A stretch of DNA of 64,000 nt from Pseudorhodobacter turbinis (GCF_005234135.1 NZ_CP039965.1:372001-436000), one strand, 5' to 3'. Numbered from the stretch's first letter, positions 8,928 through 19,668 are shown. Program-made: numbers and translations. The notes: generated from the sequence alone by a model not told the origin.

Positions 8928-9614
8928 TCAATACACATCCGAAAGCCCCACTGGCCGGACAGAGGGCAGAACCGTCACCGCAGCCCCGTGGATATGGCGA
9001 TCATACAGATCAATCGCGTCTTGGTTGAGCATCCGGATACAGCCCGAGGAAACTGCATTCCCCAACTCCCGCGCGCCGGCATCGCCGTGAATACGGTAAA
9101 GCGTATCCTTGCCGTTCTGGAACAGATAGAGCGCGCGCGCACCCAAAGGGTTGCCCGGCCCCGCGTCCATACCGCCATTGGCAACGGAATAGGGCTCAAG
9201 CTCCGGCCTCCGTTTTATCATATCTGCAGGCACCTTCCAGCGCGGCCATTCGCGCCCGAATTGCAAACGCGCGGTGCCATCCCATGAAAACCCCTGTGCC
9301 CCGACGCTCACGCCGTATCGGATCGCAGTCTCGGGCCCTTCGATGAAATGCAAAAGCGCAGCACCCGGGTCGATAATGATACTGCCGCGCGGGCTGTTGG
9401 GCCAAGGGTTTTCCACCTCTTGCCGCCACAGCTCGGGGGCAAGGCTGCCTTCCTCGATCGCGGGAATGGGGAATGGCTCTCCGTAGATCGGGCCATAAAA
9501 GGCGGGGAGTGGCGGATAGACGGGCGGCGGGGCCGTTTCTGGAGCGGTAGGCCGCGTACAGGCGGAAAGCGCAGCAACCGCACCGAGTGCAGCAAAACGT
9601 CTTCTGGTCAACAT
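8928..9614 (-). CDS. L,D-transpeptidase lipoprotein (YkuD/ErfK family)
   Basis: 228 residues. It forms 3-3 peptidoglycan cross-links or attaches proteins to the wall, in the periplasm. The N-terminus has twin arginines, a hydrophobic stretch and a lipobox LSAC with Cys19, so it is a predicted lipoprotein. The YkuD catalytic block is present: RIHGDAG then SSGCIRM with nucleophile Cys192 preceded by the conserved His. A proline-rich linker (APETAPPPVYPPLP) follows the lipidation site. The start has AAGGAATTC upstream. A small exported protein lies 40 bp upstream on the same strand and may share the transcript. Confidence 0.9.
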   Translation of the reverse strand: MLTRRRFAALGAVAALSACTRPTAPETAPPPVYPPLPAFYGPIYGEPFPIPAIEEGSLAPELWRQEVENPWPNSPRGSIIIDPGAALLHFIEGPETAIRYGVSVGAQGFSWDGTARLQFGREWPRWKVPADMIKRRPELEPYSVANGGMDAGPGNPLGARALYLFQNGKDTLYRIHGDAGARELGNAVSSGCIRMLNQDAIDLYDRHIHGAAVTVLPSVRPVGLSDVY

Positions 9615-9654
9615 TTTGAATTCCTTGAGGTCTGATAAAGGGATATTGGCGAAA

Positions 9655-9975
9655 TCAGACCACCCGAGGCGGACCACGAGACGGCGACGGGACAATGCCT
9701 TGCCCTATAATGCTCCGGGAAAGCTGAAAAACCGTGCCCCCCTGCGCCATCGGCGGGATTGCAAATGCAACGGGCAAGGCCACATCCAACCCGCAGGGCA
9801 AGATTGCGATACGGCAGGGCTTGGGGGCGGAGACAACATGGCTTGCGTCACGTGCTGTTGTTTGATGCCCTGCAAAAACCACAGGCTCTGCGGCGGCAGG
9901 CATGGCCGAAAACGCCCCCCAAGGCAAAACAAGGAGGATCAGCAAAACCTGAAAGAGACGACGCAGCACGACCAT
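9655..9975 (-). CDS. Small exported hypothetical protein
   Basis: 106 residues starting with a clear signal peptide (MVVLRRLFQVLLILLVLPWGAFSAMPAAAE). The mature part of about 75 residues has two cysteines (PCRIAILPCG) and no recognised domain. It lies just upstream of the L,D-transpeptidase gene in the same direction, which suggests an envelope context. The function is unknown; support is the signal peptide plus the uninterrupted frame. Confidence 0.5.
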   Translation of the reverse strand: MVVLRRLFQVLLILLVLPWGAFSAMPAAAEPVVFAGHQTTARDASHVVSAPKPCRIAILPCGLDVALPVAFAIPPMAQGGTVFQLSRSIIGQGIVPSPSRGPPRVV

Positions 9976-10053
9976 AGGCCAAACATCGGCGATTTCATCG
10001 TAAAAGAAAAGCTGCGCGCCGATCAGCTTGTCGTGATCGGCGCGAGGGTGCCT

Positions 10054-11565
10054 TTAAAGGCCCAGTTTTTGCGCAACAAGCTGCTGTACAACTGCCGGGG
10101 CCGCCTTGCCGCCAGTGGCCTTCAAGACTTGGCCGGTAAACCAGCCGGCCAGCTTCGGGTTCGCCTTGGCTTTTTCAACCTGCGCGGGGTTGGCGGCTAT
10201 GATTTCATCCACAGCAGCCTCGATTGCGCCGGTGTCTGTCACCTGTTTCATGCCACGGGCATTGGCAACCTCTGCCGGATCACCGCCCTCGGTCCAGATG
10301 ATTTCAAACAAGTCCTTGGCCATTTTCCCCGAGATTTCACCAGAACCAATGAGATCGACAATCCCGCCCAATTGCACGGATGAGACCGGCGTTTCGGCGA
10401 TGGTCAGCCCCTCTTTGTTCAACCGACCAAAGAGTTCATTGATAACCCAATTCGCGGCGATCTTGCCATCACGGCCCTTGGCCACTGCCTCAAAATACCC
10501 TGCGGAATCGAGGTCCGCCGTCAGCACATTCGCATCATAATCCGTCAGGCCGAAATCCCCCATAAAGCGGGTTTTCTTGGCATCGGGAAGCTCGGGCATA
10601 TTTGCCGCGATCTCATCAACCCAAGCCTGCTCAATCTCAAGCGGTAAAAGGTCTGGGCATGGGAAATAGCGGTAATCATGCGCCTCTTCCTTGGACCGCA
10701 TGGAACGGGTTTCGCCCTTATCAGGATCATAGAGGCGGGTTTCTTGGTCCACGCTGCCGCCGTCCTCAAGGATTGCGATCTGGCGACGTGCTTCGAAATC
10801 AATGGCTTGCGTCATGAAACGCATAGAGTTCATGTTCTTGATTTCGCAGCGGGTGCCAAGATGGCTGAAGTCTTGGGTGGCCTGATATTTCTCATATTGG
10901 CCGGGGGGGCAGACGGAGACGTTCACATCTGCACGCAGGTTGCCGTTTTGCATATTGCCGTCACAAGTGCCCAAATAGCGCAGGATCTGGCGCAGCTTGG
11001 TGACATAGGCGGTGGCTTCCTCGGCCGAGCGGATATCGGGGCGTGACACAATTTCCATCAGGGCAACGCCGGTCCGGTTGAAATCCACGAAGGACATATT
11101 CGGGTCCATGTCGTGGATGCTTTTGCCCGCGTCCTGTTCCAAATGGATACGTTCCACCCGCACCAGACGGGCCACGCCGGGGGACAGTTCCACCAGCACC
11201 TCGCCCTCACCCACGATGGGGTGGTAAAGCTGGCTGATCTGATAGCCTTGCGGCAGGTCGGGATAGAAGTAATTCTTGCGGTCGAAGGCCGAGCGCAGGT
11301 TGATCTGCGCCTTCAGCCCAAGACCGGACCGCACCGCCTGCTCCACACAATAGCCGTTGATGACCGGCAGCATCCCCGGCATCGCGGCATCCACAAAGGC
11401 CACGTTGGAGTTCGGCTCCGCCCCCACTTGGGTCGACGCGCCCGAAAACAGCTTGGCATTAGAGGAAACCTGCGCGTGGATTTCCATCCCGATCACAAGC
11501 TCCCAATCCTGCTTGGCCCCGGCAATGACCTTCGGCTTTGGGTTTTCATAGGTCAGATCAAGCAT
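10054..11565 (-). CDS. gatB: Aspartyl/glutamyl-tRNA(Asn/Gln) amidotransferase subunit B
   Basis: 503 residues, the usual length. GatB is the kinase and tRNA-recognition subunit of the GatCAB complex, which converts Glu-tRNA-Gln and Asp-tRNA-Asn to the amidated forms. Family hallmarks are [13 protein letters not shown] at the start, the glycine-rich [18 protein letters not shown] segment, RADVNVSV and the C-terminal YqeY-like helical domain ending [12 protein letters not shown]. Neither gatA nor gatC is in the window, which is common because gat genes are often dispersed in this group. A separate YqeY protein is encoded at 47810. Confidence 0.96.
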   Translation of the reverse strand: MLDLTYENPKPKVIAGAKQDWELVIGMEIHAQVSSNAKLFSGASTQVGAEPNSNVAFVDAAMPGMLPVINGYCVEQAVRSGLGLKAQINLRSAFDRKNYFYPDLPQGYQISQLYHPIVGEGEVLVELSPGVARLVRVERIHLEQDAGKSIHDMDPNMSFVDFNRTGVALMEIVSRPDIRSAEEATAYVTKLRQILRYLGTCDGNMQNGNLRADVNVSVCPPGQYEKYQATQDFSHLGTRCEIKNMNSMRFMTQAIDFEARRQIAILEDGGSVDQETRLYDPDKGETRSMRSKEEAHDYRYFPCPDLLPLEIEQAWVDEIAANMPELPDAKKTRFMGDFGLTDYDANVLTADLDSAGYFEAVAKGRDGKIAANWVINELFGRLNKEGLTIAETPVSSVQLGGIVDLIGSGEISGKMAKDLFEIIWTEGGDPAEVANARGMKQVTDTGAIEAAVDEIIAANPAQVEKAKANPKLAGWFTGQVLKATGGKAAPAVVQQLVAQKLGL

Positions 11566-11628
11566 AGCGCGTCCCTTATATCAGCTTGCTGCGGTTCTAA
11601 GGCCAAGCGGAACCGTGTTCAAGCGGGG

Positions 11629-14238
11629 TTATGTGCCCAACATCCGCCCGACCATCTCGGTCAGGTTGCGGCTCAGGTTCGGGGTGGCGGCAATCCGGGC
11701 CAGTTCCGCACGGATCAAGGCCTGACGGTCGGCGTCATAGCGTGGCCATGTCTCAAACGCTGTCGACATGCGCGCGGCGGTTTGCGGGTTGACCGGATCC
11801 AGCTTGATCAGCCAATCGGCCAGCAAGCGGTAGCTGTCGCCCGAGGCATGGTGGAACCCCGCGTGATTGCTGGCCAATGAGGCAATGACCGCGCGAAACC
11901 GGTTGGGGTTTTTCCAGTCGAAATCAGGATCTTTGGTCAGCGCATCGGTGATTTGCGCCACACGGTCAGGTGCTGCCGAGACGACCTGAAGCCCGAACCA
12001 CTTGTCCATCACCAAACGGTCCCCTTGCCATTTCAGGCGGAAGGCGGCGGCGGCATCATCGCCCTGCCCGACATCAAGCAAGATCGCCAAGGCGCCCAGC
12101 TCTTCGGTCATGGAATTGGCATTTTGCATGGCTACCTGTGCAGATGCACCGCCATCCAGCCGCGCCATTAAGGCAAGGGCCGCAAGCCGCAGCGCACGCC
12201 GCCCCGCCGCAACCGCACCGGGGTCAAACGGGCCGGGGGTTTGCAAGCCGTCGATCAGTGCGGGCAGGCGTTTGGCCAGATGCCCCGCCAGACCACCCTG
12301 CATCGCGCGGCGGGCGCTATGGATCGCAGCAGGGTCAGGGACATGGCCCGCAGCATGCAGGCTTTGGGCGATATCATCCTCGCCCGGCAGGCGCAGGGTC
12401 AGCGCGCGAAACGCCGGATCAAGGGTTTCGTCAAAGGTCACGGTTTCAACCGCTGTCAGCCAATCCGCTGGCGTATCGCCACCTGCGATAACCTTGCGCA
12501 TCAGCACGTCCTTGGCCAAGGCGCGGCCTGCCTCCCATTTGTTGAACGGGTCGGTGTCATGGGCCAACAAGAAGGCGCGTTCCTCGGCCGAGCTTTCCCG
12601 CTCAAGGATCACAGGGGCCGAAAACCCGCGCAGGATGGATGGAACGGGGCGGCTGGCCAGCCCCTCAAATGCAAAGCTTTGCCGTTCTTGCGTCAGCTCC
12701 AGAACAGTGGTCGGCACCACCTCAGCGCCGTCAGAATTCAAAAGACCAACCGCCACGGGGATCACCTTTGGATCCTTGGAGGCCTGCCCCGGCGCTGCAG
12801 GGTTTTTCTGTTCAATCGTAAGGGTATATAAACCGTCCTTAAAGTCATCTGTTACCGTAAGATGCGGCGTGCCTGCCTGGGTGTACCAATGTTTGAACTG
12901 TGTCAGGTCACGCCCCGTAGCATCCTCAAACACCTTAAGCCAATCCTCGATCGTCGCCGCCTGCCCGTCATGGCGATCGAAATAAAGGTTCAGCGCCTTG
13001 GCATAGCCCTCATCGCCGACCAGCGCGCGCAGCATGCCGATCACCTCGGCGCCTTTCTCATAGATGGTCGCGGTGTAGAAGTTGTTGATCTCTACGTATG
13101 AATCAGGCCGCACAGCATGGGCCAACGGGCCGCCATCCTCACGGAACTGACGGGCACGCAGGGCCAGAACATCCTCAATCCGTTTGACGGCATGGCTGCG
13201 CATATCGCCCGAAAATTTCTGGTCACGATAAACCGTCAGCCCCTCTTTGAGGCAAAGCTGGAACCAGTCGCGGCAGGTGATGCGGTTGCCGGTCCAGTTG
13301 TGGAAATACTCATGCGCGATCACGGCCTCGATGCGGGCATAGTCATCATCGGTCGCGGTTTCAGGCGTGGCCAACACCAGTTTGGAGTTGAAGATATTCA
13401 ACCCTTTGTTTTCCATCGCGCCCATGTTGAAGTCATCAACCGCAACGATGTTAAATATATCGAGGTCATATTCTCGGCCGTAAACCTCCTCATCCCATTT
13501 CATCGAACGGATCAGGCTGTCCATCGCATAGGCGCATTTGCCCTCATCACCGGGGCGGACATAGATGTTCAGCGCAACCTTGCGGCCCGACATGGTGGTG
13601 AACGTATCGGAATGCGCCACCAGATCGCCCGCGACCAGCGCGAACAGATAGGCCGGTTTCGGCCAAGGGTCATGCCACGCGCCCAGCCCCGTCGGATTGC
13701 CGTTCGACAGCTGCACCGGCATATCCGTGTCCATCGTCACATCAAAGCGCGCCATGACATCGGGGCGGTCGGGATAATAGGTGATCTTGCGAAAGCCCTG
13801 CGCCTCACATTGCGTGCAATACATGCCCCCCGACATATAAAGCCCGTCCAGCGAGGTATTGGTCTCGGGCGAGATCTCCACCTCCGTCTCCAAGACAAAG
13901 GGGCCATCGGGCAAATCCGCCGCCGGAATCGTCAGCCCCGTCGCATCGGGCGTGTGCGCAAGTGTCCTGCCATCCAGCGACAGCGCATGCAGGATCAGGT
14001 TTTCCCCGTCCAGCCGCATATCCTGTCCCGGTTTGGCCGCCGGATTGGGCGCAAAGGACAGCCGCGCCGTCACTCGTGTTTGCGTCGGATGCAGTTTGAA
14101 ATGCAGCGCCACATGATCCAGCAAAAAGGGAAAGGGCTGATAATCGGCAAGAAGAATCGCTTGGGGGGAGGTTTGCACAGAAGAGGTTTGCACGGGGAGC
14201 GGCCTTTCGCGTGATGGGGTGGTCAGATCGGGAACCAT
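11629..14238 (-). CDS. pepN: Aminopeptidase N (M1 family)
   Basis: About 870 residues, zinc metallo-aminopeptidase that trims N-terminal residues from peptides in the cytoplasm. The exopeptidase motif NMGAMENKGLN is near residue 273 and the zinc motif HEYFHNWTGNRI near 309, with the third ligand in the LKEGLTVYRDQ segment. The C-terminal half is the helical ERAP1-like cap (ending LTEMVGRMLGT). Start is uncertain: the ATG at 14238 has no good Shine-Dalgarno and family members usually begin close to the PQAILLADYQPFPF segment. A GTG codon a little further in is an alternative. It is divergent from a small membrane gene. Confidence 0.95.
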   Translation of the reverse strand: MVPDLTTPSRERPLPVQTSSVQTSPQAILLADYQPFPFLLDHVALHFKLHPTQTRVTARLSFAPNPAAKPGQDMRLDGENLILHALSLDGRTLAHTPDATGLTIPAADLPDGPFVLETEVEISPETNTSLDGLYMSGGMYCTQCEAQGFRKITYYPDRPDVMARFDVTMDTDMPVQLSNGNPTGLGAWHDPWPKPAYLFALVAGDLVAHSDTFTTMSGRKVALNIYVRPGDEGKCAYAMDSLIRSMKWDEEVYGREYDLDIFNIVAVDDFNMGAMENKGLNIFNSKLVLATPETATDDDYARIEAVIAHEYFHNWTGNRITCRDWFQLCLKEGLTVYRDQKFSGDMRSHAVKRIEDVLALRARQFREDGGPLAHAVRPDSYVEINNFYTATIYEKGAEVIGMLRALVGDEGYAKALNLYFDRHDGQAATIEDWLKVFEDATGRDLTQFKHWYTQAGTPHLTVTDDFKDGLYTLTIEQKNPAAPGQASKDPKVIPVAVGLLNSDGAEVVPTTVLELTQERQSFAFEGLASRPVPSILRGFSAPVILERESSAEERAFLLAHDTDPFNKWEAGRALAKDVLMRKVIAGGDTPADWLTAVETVTFDETLDPAFRALTLRLPGEDDIAQSLHAAGHVPDPAAIHSARRAMQGGLAGHLAKRLPALIDGLQTPGPFDPGAVAAGRRALRLAALALMARLDGGASAQVAMQNANSMTEELGALAILLDVGQGDDAAAAFRLKWQGDRLVMDKWFGLQVVSAAPDRVAQITDALTKDPDFDWKNPNRFRAVIASLASNHAGFHHASGDSYRLLADWLIKLDPVNPQTAARMSTAFETWPRYDADRQALIRAELARIAATPNLSRNLTEMVGRMLGT

Positions 14239-14317
14239 GACCGTTTTCGCGACGTTAGTCCCCCGAGTGGCGGTGTTCAACCCGCACCACCGCGCAACCC
14301 TTGGAAAGGAGCACCCC

Positions 14318-14518
14318 ATGTCAGCCCCGAATGCAAATATCGAGCGTCAAAAGAGAAATCATCGCGGCCCACTGGTCGGCATCGCTGTTGTTCTGGTCGT
14401 TGTCGGACTGGCCTTGGTAATTTTCCTTGGCGATGAGACAGATCCCGATGGCACGCTGTTGGGCGAAGGTGCCGCAACCAGCGCCCCCGCCGGAGTAGAG
14501 GCCACGACAAGCGACTGA
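14318..14518 (+). CDS. Small single-pass membrane protein
   Basis: 66 residues: a polar N-terminus (MSAPNANIERQKRNHRGP), one transmembrane segment (LVGIAVVLVVVGLALVIFL) and a short acidic, Ala/Ser/Thr-rich periplasmic tail. An excellent GGAAAGGAG precedes the ATG at 14318, which decides the start against the longer in-frame ORF overlapping pepN. No domain recognised. The next gene on the same strand, a photolyase, begins 50 bp downstream. Confidence 0.7.
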   Translation: MSAPNANIERQKRNHRGPLVGIAVVLVVVGLALVIFLGDETDPDGTLLGEGAATSAPAGVEATTSD

Positions 14519-14568
14519 TCCGCTATTTTCGACTTGCCGAATCCGCGCAAATCCTATCCCCTTGTTCT

Positions 14569-15933
14569 ATGAATGTTCTCATGTGGTACAAGCGCGATTT
14601 GCGGGTGGATGATCACCCGGCCCTGACCTTTGCGGCAGGGCTGGGTCGCGTGTTGCCGCTTTATGTCGCAGAGCCGGACTATTGGGCCCTGCCCGACACA
14701 TCCGCCCGCCAATGGGATTTTACCGCCGAGGCGCTGGCCGATTTACGTCATGATCTGGCAGGCCTTGGCTGGCCGTTGATCCTGCGGACCGGCGACGCGG
14801 TTGAGGTGCTGTCGCGGCTTTGCAGGCAAAATGCCATCACGCGGATCGTCAGCCATCAAGAGACGGGCAATGCATGGGTTTCTGCCCGCGATCAACGTGT
14901 TGGCGATTGGGCCCGCAGTGCCGGTATTGACTGGGTCCAGATCCCGCAAAGCGCTGTCATCGCCGAGAATTCCACCACAGCCCCCTCATTCCAACCCCTG
15001 CCGGGCGTAGAGCCGGGCGACATCCCACCTGCACGGGCCCTGCGGATGCAATCAGACCCCTGCCCGCACCGCCAAACCGGCGGGCGCGCGCAGGCCTATG
15101 CACAGCTTGGCAGTTTTCTGGAACATCGCGGCGCGGGCTATTTGCGGGCCATGGCCTCCCCCCTAACGGCAGAGCGGGCCTGCTCTCGCCTGTCGCCCTA
15201 TATTGCCACCGGCGTGATCTCGGCGCGGCACATAAGGCAAGAGCTTGCCGCAAAGCGCGCCACGCGGCCGGGGGGCGCTTGGGGGGCGAACCTGAGGGGT
15301 TTTGAAAACCGGCTTTCGTTGCGGGACCAGTTCATCCAAAAGCTGAAGGACGCGGCCACCTTTGAACCGCGCGCAGGCTGTGTGACGTCCGGCGCGCTGA
15401 TGGAGGCATGGGCGCAGGGGCAAACCGGCTTTCCCTTTCTGGATGCCTGCATGCGCTATCTCACCGCCAGCGGCTGGCTGAACTTCCATGCACGGGCGAT
15501 GCTGGTGTCATTTGCAACCTATTACCTGCGGCTTGACTGGCGCGCGGTCGGCCATGTGCTGGCGCGCCGCTTTACCGATTATGATCCGGGTATCCATTGG
15601 CCGCAGGTAGAGCTGCAATCCGGCATCGCGGACATCGACCGCATGCGGGTGATCAACCCCGTCAAACAAGGGTTGGAGCATGACCCAAACGGCACCTTCA
15701 CCCGCCGCTGGGTACCGGAGTTGGCTTCTGTCCCCGATCAATTTTTGCATATGCCATGGGTCTGGCCCGCCGCGCAAAGCGTGCTGGGCCGCCGCTATCC
15801 CGAACCCATCGTCGACCTGACAACCGCCGCCAAAGAGGCAAAAGCCGCCATCAGCTCCCTGCGCCGCGACACAGGCCCCAAACCGCGCCGAACACGCCCC
15901 GCACCCTTTGGACAACTTGTGCTTGATCTGTAA
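14569..15933 (+). CDS. DNA photolyase / cryptochrome family protein
   Basis: 454 residues. The N-terminal alpha/beta domain ([19 protein letters not shown]) is the photolyase antenna-binding domain; the C-terminal helical domain binds FAD. The FAD region reads [19 protein letters not shown], then [30 protein letters not shown] and [16 protein letters not shown], the core of class I photolyases and cryptochromes. Such enzymes split UV-induced pyrimidine dimers using blue light. The canonical NxGNWQW-type ending is changed to [10 protein letters not shown], which puts it in a divergent subgroup, so repair activity against a signalling role is not settled by sequence. Confidence 0.88.
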   Translation: MNVLMWYKRDLRVDDHPALTFAAGLGRVLPLYVAEPDYWALPDTSARQWDFTAEALADLRHDLAGLGWPLILRTGDAVEVLSRLCRQNAITRIVSHQETGNAWVSARDQRVGDWARSAGIDWVQIPQSAVIAENSTTAPSFQPLPGVEPGDIPPARALRMQSDPCPHRQTGGRAQAYAQLGSFLEHRGAGYLRAMASPLTAERACSRLSPYIATGVISARHIRQELAAKRATRPGGAWGANLRGFENRLSLRDQFIQKLKDAATFEPRAGCVTSGALMEAWAQGQTGFPFLDACMRYLTASGWLNFHARAMLVSFATYYLRLDWRAVGHVLARRFTDYDPGIHWPQVELQSGIADIDRMRVINPVKQGLEHDPNGTFTRRWVPELASVPDQFLHMPWVWPAAQSVLGRRYPEPIVDLTTAAKEAKAAISSLRRDTGPKPRRTRPAPFGQLVLDL

Positions 15934-16093
15934 GGTCCAATGCACAGCAATCCCTAAAGCATCCGCATTATTTTCAAAAAACCCAAGAAAGTCATTTCGC
16001 CATAAGCGTAGGGAAACAAGGCCATTCCAATTGCTTTTTACCGCTTTTCGGCCTAACTGTGTGCCATCGTATGCAAATGGAGGCGGCGCGAGA

Positions 16094-18247
16094 ATGGCAC
16101 AGATGTTGGATAAGGCTGGGATTAAGGTCGATGCTCAACTGGCGCAGTTTATCGAAGAAAACGCGCTGCCCGGAACCGGCGTAGATGCGAGCGCCTTTTG
16201 GGAGGGAATGTCCGGGATCGTCAACACGCTTGGCCCCAAGAACCGCGCTCTTTTGGAAAAGCGCGACGCGATCCAATCCAAGATCGACGCCTGGCATATC
16301 GCCAATCGCGGCAAACCGCATGACCCCGATGCCTATATGTCTTTCCTCAAAGAAATCGGCTATCTGGTGCCCGAAGGTGGGGATTTCAAAATTGACACCG
16401 CCAATGTCGATGCGGAAATCGCCAAGATCCCCGGCCCGCAGCTGGTGGTGCCAATCACCAATGCCCGCTTTGCGCTCAATGCTGCGAATGCGCGCTGGGG
16501 CAGCCTTTATGATGCGTTTTACGGCACCGATGCGATGGGCGTGCTGCCCCCCAAGGGTGCCTATGATCGCGGCCATGGCGCGCGCGTTGTTGCCCGGGCG
16601 CGGATGTTTCTGGACATGGCTTTCCCGATTGCGGGCACCAGCCATTCCGATGTCAGCCGCTATCACGTGCACAAAGGCCAGCTGATGGTCGATGATCTGC
16701 CACTGGTTGATCCTTCGAAATTCGCGGGCTACCTCGGCAACCCCAAGGCGCCGGACTCCGTGCTTTTGGTCAATAACGGGCTGCATGTAGAACTGGTCTT
16801 TGACCGCGCGCATCCGATGGGCAGCCGCGACCGTGCGCTTTTGGCCGATGTGCGGATGGAATCCGCCGTCTCTGCCATCATGGATTGCGAAGATTCCGTC
16901 GCCTGCGTCGATGCCGAGGATAAGGTTCTGGCCTATTCCAACTGGCTTGGCCTGATGAGGGGCGATCTTGAGGAAACGCTGGAAAAGGGTGGCAAAACCA
17001 TCACCCGCCGCCTTGCCACGGACCGCGAATTCACCGCCCCCGATGGCACAACCTTTCCCGTCAAGGGCCGCGCCTTGATGCTGGTGCGCAATGTGGGGCA
17101 CTTGATGACCAACCCCGCCGTGCGCGACGCCGAGGGGAATGAGGCCTATGAAGGCTTGCTCGACGCTTGCATCACCACTTTGATCGCGATGCATGACCTG
17201 AAACGTGATGGCGGTAACTCGTTGACCGGTTCGGTCTATGTGGTCAAACCCAAGATGCACGGCCCCGAAGAGGTTGCCTTTGCCGATGAGATTTTCACCG
17301 CTGTTGAAAAAATGCTTGGCCTGCCGAAAAACACCGTCAAACTGGGCATCATGGATGAAGAACGCCGCACCACGGTCAACCTCAAGGAGTGTATCCGCGC
17401 CGCGAAAAGCCGGGTTTGCTTTATCAACACCGGCTTTTTGGACCGTACCGGCGATGAGATCCACACCTCGATGGAGGCGGGCCCCTTTAGCCGCAAGGAT
17501 TTCATCAAGCGCAAGGGCTGGATCGGCGCCTATGAGAATATGAACGTCGATACCGGCCTTGCCTGCGGGCTGTCGGGCCGCGCGCAGATTGGCAAGGGCA
17601 TGTGGGCCGTACCGGACCAGATGGCTGCGATGCTGGAGCAAAAGGTAGAACATCCCAAAGCCGGGGCGAATTGTGCTTGGGTGCCCTCGCCCACGGCGGC
17701 GACATTGCACGCGTTGCACTACCACAAGATCGATGTCTTTGCGGTGCAAAAGCGGCTTGCGGCAGGTGGGGCACGGGCGCATGTCAATGCAGTGCTGGAT
17801 ATCCCGCTGGCCAGCTATCGCAAATGGTCCGATGCGCAGATCACCCAAGAAGTGGAAAACAACGCCCAAGGAATTTTGGGCTATGTGGTGCGCTGGATTG
17901 ACCAAGGGATCGGCTGCTCCAAAGTGCCGGACATCCATGATGTTGGCCTGATGGAAGACCGCGCGACCTGCCGGATCTCCAGCCAAGCGCTTGCAAACTG
18001 GCTGCATCACGGTGTGGTGACCGAGGTTCAAGTGATGGAAGCCATGCGCAAAATGGCCGCCGTCGTGGACCGTCAAAACGCAGGTGATGCGGGTTATACC
18101 CCGATGGCACCCGGCTTTGACGGGATCGCGTTCCAGGCCGCTTGTGATTTGGTGTTCAAAGGGCGCGCACAACCTTCCGGCTATACCGAGCCGGTCCTTC
18201 ACGCCCGCCGGTTGGCGCTGAAAGCCAAGGGCTGCCCCCCCATATGA
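16094..18247 (+). CDS. glcB: Malate synthase G
   Basis: 717 residues, the standard length of monomeric malate synthase G. It condenses glyoxylate with acetyl-CoA to malate in the glyoxylate/glycolate pathway. Hallmarks are the signature [36 protein letters not shown] with the catalytic region, and a C-terminal block with [15 protein letters not shown]. The ATG at 16094 is preceded by GGAGG and matches the family start ([18 protein letters not shown]). The long upstream in-frame extension is rejected. It ends at a perfect terminator. A 764-codon open frame exists on the opposite strand but is a codon-bias shadow. Confidence 0.97.
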   Translation: MAQMLDKAGIKVDAQLAQFIEENALPGTGVDASAFWEGMSGIVNTLGPKNRALLEKRDAIQSKIDAWHIANRGKPHDPDAYMSFLKEIGYLVPEGGDFKIDTANVDAEIAKIPGPQLVVPITNARFALNAANARWGSLYDAFYGTDAMGVLPPKGAYDRGHGARVVARARMFLDMAFPIAGTSHSDVSRYHVHKGQLMVDDLPLVDPSKFAGYLGNPKAPDSVLLVNNGLHVELVFDRAHPMGSRDRALLADVRMESAVSAIMDCEDSVACVDAEDKVLAYSNWLGLMRGDLEETLEKGGKTITRRLATDREFTAPDGTTFPVKGRALMLVRNVGHLMTNPAVRDAEGNEAYEGLLDACITTLIAMHDLKRDGGNSLTGSVYVVKPKMHGPEEVAFADEIFTAVEKMLGLPKNTVKLGIMDEERRTTVNLKECIRAAKSRVCFINTGFLDRTGDEIHTSMEAGPFSRKDFIKRKGWIGAYENMNVDTGLACGLSGRAQIGKGMWAVPDQMAAMLEQKVEHPKAGANCAWVPSPTAATLHALHYHKIDVFAVQKRLAAGGARAHVNAVLDIPLASYRKWSDAQITQEVENNAQGILGYVVRWIDQGIGCSKVPDIHDVGLMEDRATCRISSQALANWLHHGVVTEVQVMEAMRKMAAVVDRQNAGDAGYTPMAPGFDGIAFQAACDLVFKGRAQPSGYTEPVLHARRLALKAKGCPPI

Positions 18248-18249
18248 CA

Positions 18250-18282
18250 GAAAGCCGCTCCCATAGCATGGGAGCGGCTTTC
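18250..18282. terminator. Perfect 15-bp bidirectional terminator after glcB
   Basis: GAAAGCCGCTCCCAT and its exact complement are separated by a 3-nt loop, 2 bp after the glcB stop. It lies between glcB and the convergent bolA and can serve both. Confidence 0.9.
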
Positions 18283-18317
18283 TCATTGGTGTTTACGCGT
18301 TGTTTACCCAGCCCCGA

Positions 18318-18572
18318 CTAACCTATGTCCAACGCCAATGCATGAATACGGCCAATCAATTCTGCGCCAAGGGCGGCATGTACCGCCCTATGCCGCTGCA
18401 CGCGCCCCATTGCGGAAAATCCGGGCGCGCGGATGGAAACATTGAAATGTGTCTCTCCTGTCCCGTCATCGCCGGAATGCCCGGCGTGACTGGCGCTATC
18501 ATTCACCACCTCAAGCTGATCCGGAGAAAATGCCTCATTTAGTTTGCGGTAAATTTCGTCTGCGACGGGCAT
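18318..18572 (-). CDS. bolA: BolA-family protein
   Basis: 84 residues. BolA proteins partner with monothiol glutaredoxins in iron-sulfur handling and affect cell shape under stress. The fold is visible as IYRKLNEAFSPDQLEVVNDSASHAGH, then THFNVSIRAPGFSAMGRVQRHRAVHAALGAEL, with the conserved FxGxxxxxRHR region and the HALALDI end. Start at 18572 is chosen because everything upstream in the open frame lacks similarity and AAGGGGG precedes this ATG. Divergent from a J-domain gene, an arrangement common in Rhodobacteraceae. Confidence 0.92.
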   Translation of the reverse strand: MPVADEIYRKLNEAFSPDQLEVVNDSASHAGHSGDDGTGETHFNVSIRAPGFSAMGRVQRHRAVHAALGAELIGRIHALALDIG

Positions 18573-18644
18573 ATGTCTGTCAACCCCCTTCAATCCTATG
18601 ACCAATAGTCTAAACTCTCGCGTTCGAGTCGGAAAGGCAACACC

Positions 18645-19283
18645 ATGGCAGAACGTCCCCCATTTGAATTTGATATGCGCGTTTCTTCGGATAAAAAGAA
18701 GCGCAAGACCGGGCGGCGCGGTATGTCCGGCGCGTTCGAAACATCGACCAAGACCTGCGAGGCCGGCAATTGTACCGAGCCGGGCCTTTATCGTGCGCCC
18801 AAAAGCCCCGATCTTCTGGATGAATATTTCTGGTTCTGCAAAGAGCATATCCGCGAATATAATCTGAAGTGGAACTTCTTTCAGGGCAACACCGAAGAGG
18901 AATTCGAAGAGTTCCTCGACAAAGACCGCGTTTGGGGGCGTGAGACAAAACCCTTTAACAAGCGCCCCGACGAAGGGCGGGTCTGGTCACGGCTTGGCGT
19001 CAACGATCCGATGTCGATCCTGGGCGAAAAGGCCACGCAGAACCCGGGCAAGGTCAACCCCGCCGCAGCCTCTCGCAAGCTGCCCCCGACCGAGCGCAAG
19101 GCCCTGGAAATTCTGGATGCTCGGGACAGCTGGACAAAGCCAGAAATTCGCAAGCAATACAAAAGCTTGGTGAAGGACCTTCATCCTGATATGAACGGCG
19201 GGGATCGCTCGGATGAAGAGCGTTTGCAAGAGGTGGTCTGGGCATGGGATCAGATCAAGGAAAGCCGTTTTTTCCGCGGGTGA
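18645..19283 (+). CDS. J-domain (DnaJ-like) protein
   Basis: 212 residues. The C-terminal 60 residues form a J-domain (ALEILDARDSWTKPEIRKQYKSLVKDLHPD), with the HPD motif at 180-182 that stimulates DnaK ATPase. The first 140 residues are specific to alphaproteobacterial homologues and include CEAGNCTEPGLYRAP and FWFCKEHIREYN, whose three or four cysteines plus His suggest a small zinc-binding knob. Unlike DnaJ, the J-domain is C-terminal and there is no Gly/Phe region. It is the last core gene before the tRNA-Cys integration site. Confidence 0.9.
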   Translation: MAERPPFEFDMRVSSDKKKRKTGRRGMSGAFETSTKTCEAGNCTEPGLYRAPKSPDLLDEYFWFCKEHIREYNLKWNFFQGNTEEEFEEFLDKDRVWGRETKPFNKRPDEGRVWSRLGVNDPMSILGEKATQNPGKVNPAAASRKLPPTERKALEILDARDSWTKPEIRKQYKSLVKDLHPDMNGGDRSDEERLQEVVWAWDQIKESRFFRG

Positions 19284-19365
19284 CAGGGATTTGACAACAA
19301 GCACGTGCAGAACATCGCTCTTGTGAGGGGGCTTTGCACGGCTTGGCCCACAAAATACGCAAGAC

Positions 19366-19400
19366 GGAAAGGCGCGGCTTGATTGGTAACGCCTTTCCTT
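19366..19400 (+). terminator. Probable terminator after the J-domain gene
   Basis: GGAAAGGCG and CGCCTTTCC form a 9-bp stem with a 15-nt loop, followed by TTGTG. The loop is long and the T-run short, so it is moderate evidence. Confidence 0.45.
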
Positions 19401-19473
19401 GTGCAAAATAGAAGAAAAGAAGGGGTGGATCGAAGGACTCGTAAAAAGAACGCACGACAGGCATTGATACGGG

Positions 19474-19502
19474 TTGACCTACACCAAAAGAATACCTAAT
19501 AA
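19474..19502 (+). promoter_or_regulatory. Sigma70-type promoter for tRNA-Cys
   Basis: TTGACC and TAATAA are separated by exactly 17 bp and end 12 bp before the first base of the mature tRNA. It is a strong consensus-like housekeeping promoter. Confidence 0.75.
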
Positions 19503-19514
19503 ACGCAGCACTAT

Positions 19515-19588
19515 GGCGGGTGGGCAGGCAGGCTATGCACCGGATTGCAAATCCGAGTAGACCGGTTCGATTCCGGTACCCGCCTCCA
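19515..19588 (+). tRNA. tRNA-Cys (GCA)
   Basis: The 7-bp acceptor stem pairs GGCGGGT with ACCCGCC. The anticodon loop reads TTGCAAA with anticodon GCA, the T-arm reads CCGGTTCGATTCCGG, and CCA is encoded at 19586-19588. The gene is intact and is the integration target of the downstream island: its 3' 54 bases plus one more are repeated at 33266. Confidence 0.96.
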
Positions 19589-19589
19589 A
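19535..19589 (+). repeat. attL: tRNA-Cys 3' part, left direct repeat of the island
   Basis: 55 bases, from just before the anticodon arm through the CCA, occur identically at 33266-33320. Identity stops exactly at both edges (T versus C before, T versus A after). This is the classic crossover product of a tyrosine integrase using a tRNA 3' end. Confidence 0.93.
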
Positions 19590-19668
19590 TGATTTCAAGT
19601 ACTTAGCTTCGTGTCTGCTCATAGGGTATCACTCCTAGTATCAAGTTCTTGTTCTGGTCGTGTTCTGT

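Noticed and set aside
15992..18286. A 764-codon open frame antisense to glcB
   Set aside because: It mirrors glcB over its full length, has no recognisable domain and no ribosome-binding site. It is explained by the GC-biased third positions of glcB.
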